NCBI GenBank assembly: GCA_903838995.1
Contig: CAIMAP010000166.1
Coordinates: 1-35,234, forward strand
Source: an uncultured bacterium
Lineage (GTDB): Bacteria; Bacteroidota; Bacteroidia; Sphingobacteriales; Sphingobacteriaceae
DNA: 35,234 bases
Direction of reading: 5' to 3'
Below the pieces are notes generated by a model. It saw only the letters and a list, made by a program, of their open reading frames with translations, searched no databases and was not told the origin of the DNA. Below are positions 34,546-35,234 of the stretch, piece by piece. Every line of letters starts with the position of its first letter. Positions within the stretch are counted from its first letter, which is position 1. The position numbers and the translations under genes are program-made.

Positions 34546-35234
34546 ATGTCATCACACAGCGAATCAATAATAAGAGAACCGTTAATTACCGGTAAAGCCA
34601 TCAGCTACAGTCAAATTACTGAAGATGTTTGCGCCCCAGTAGAAAGAATGCCAAGCAAAGCTTGGTGGATCGGATTCAGTATTGCAGTTGCCGGATTGCT
34701 TTTATGGATAATCGCAGTAAGCTATACCTTTTGGAATGGTATAGGTGCTTGGGGTTTAAATAAAACAGTTGGCTGGGCATGGGATATTACCAACTTTGTT
34801 TGGTGGGTAGGTATCGGTCACGCCGGAACTTTAATCTCTGCTATTCTTTTATTATTTCGTCAGAACTGGAGAAACTCTATTAACCGATCAGCAGAAGCAA
34901 TGACCATTTTTGCCGTTATTTGTGCGGCATCATTTATTATTGCGCATATGGGCCGTGCATGGCTTTTTCATTGGGCATTACCATTGCCAAATCAATACGG
35001 TTCTTTATGGGTTAACTTTAACTCTCCATTAGTTTGGGACGTTTTCGCTATCTCTACTTATTTCTCTGTTTCTTTAATTTTCTGGTACACTGGTTTATTA
35101 CCAGATATTGCAACCATCAGAGACCGTGCACAAGGATTAAGAAGAAGAATTTATTCTATCCTATCATTTGGTTGGAATGGTTCGGCAAAAACTTGGCAAC
35201 GTTTCGAAACAGTCTCGTTAATTTTAGCGGGTGT
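34546..35234 (+). CDS. actC: Alternative complex III subunit ActC (NrfD/PsrC-like), 3' end missing
   Basis: Integral membrane quinol-binding subunit, cut off by the right edge after about 229 residues, so it is absent from the ORF track. The ATG is 25 bases after the actB stop and is followed by MSSHSESIIREPLITGKAISYSQITEDV. Helices are visible in WWIGFSIAVAGLLLWIIAVSYTFW, FVWWVGIGHAGTLISAILLLF, AMTIFAVICAASFIIAHMGRAWLFHW and LVWDVFAISTYFSVSLIFWYTGLLPDIA. The GHAGTLISA and GRAWL segments are characteristic of the NrfD family members in this operon. The reading frame is open to the end of the window. Confidence 0.95.
   Translation, partial: MSSHSESIIREPLITGKAISYSQITEDVCAPVERMPSKAWWIGFSIAVAGLLLWIIAVSYTFWNGIGAWGLNKTVGWAWDITNFVWWVGIGHAGTLISAILLLFRQNWRNSINRSAEAMTIFAVICAASFIIAHMGRAWLFHWALPLPNQYGSLWVNFNSPLVWDVFAISTYFSVSLIFWYTGLLPDIATIRDRAQGLRRRIYSILSFGWNGSAKTWQRFETVSLILAG

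Overview
This is AT-rich DNA from a Bacteroidota chromosome, most likely the Chitinophagales/Sphingobacteriia side. The evidence is an alternative complex III (Act) respiratory operon, a type IX secretion (T9SS) C-terminal sorting domain, Bacteroidota-type LptE, several promoters of the TTTG / TAnnTTTG type, and many lipoproteins. It looks like ordinary core genome: 32 protein genes packed tightly, with no tRNA, rRNA, IS element, phage gene or CRISPR array. No stretch without a gene exceeds 300 bases; the longest are 4479-4684 and 29960-30146.

Layout. (1) 1-4478 (+): a tight operon of miaB (5' end cut off), a sigma-54 activator without a sensor domain, lptE, a TPR-like unknown and secG, closed by a terminator. 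(2) 4630-6632 (+): groES-groEL behind a possible sigma-54-like promoter, closed by a perfect bidirectional terminator. (3) 6711-9213 (-): an unknown lipoprotein, a membrane-anchored serine hydrolase and lipB. (4) 9270-13672 (+): a YraN nuclease-like protein, prfB (RF2) with a programmed +1 frameshift that the ORF track truncates, and the three-gene proton-translocating transhydrogenase pntAA-pntAB-pntB. (5) 13745-16617 (+): an unknown exported protein and dnaG, meeting a 4'-phosphopantetheinyl transferase (-). (6) 17317-20606 (+): dcd, a T9SS-targeted cyclophilin and an MFS transporter. (7) 20596-23998 (-): a TPR protein, a coiled-coil zinc-ribbon protein and a Nif3-family protein. (8) 24063-29959: an orphan ParA (+), an EamA permease (-), recG (+), a membrane-peroxiredoxin-like fusion (+) and a deoxyhypusine-synthase-like enzyme (+). 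(9) 30030-35234 (+): the actA-actB-actC operon, running off the right end.

Together the genes cover envelope biogenesis and export (lptE, secG, T9SS cyclophilin), protein folding (groESL), translation (miaB, prfB), replication and repair (dnaG, dcd, recG), cofactor attachment (lipB, PPTase) and membrane energetics (pnt, act). I found no clear new multi-gene system. The points most worth a second look are the sigma-54-like site upstream of groES, the RF2 frameshift in a phylum with a masked anti-Shine-Dalgarno, the DHS homologue with an altered motif, the membrane-peroxiredoxin fusion, the six-haem ActA, two promoters sharing 15 identical bases, and a terminator whose T-run abuts the next start codon.
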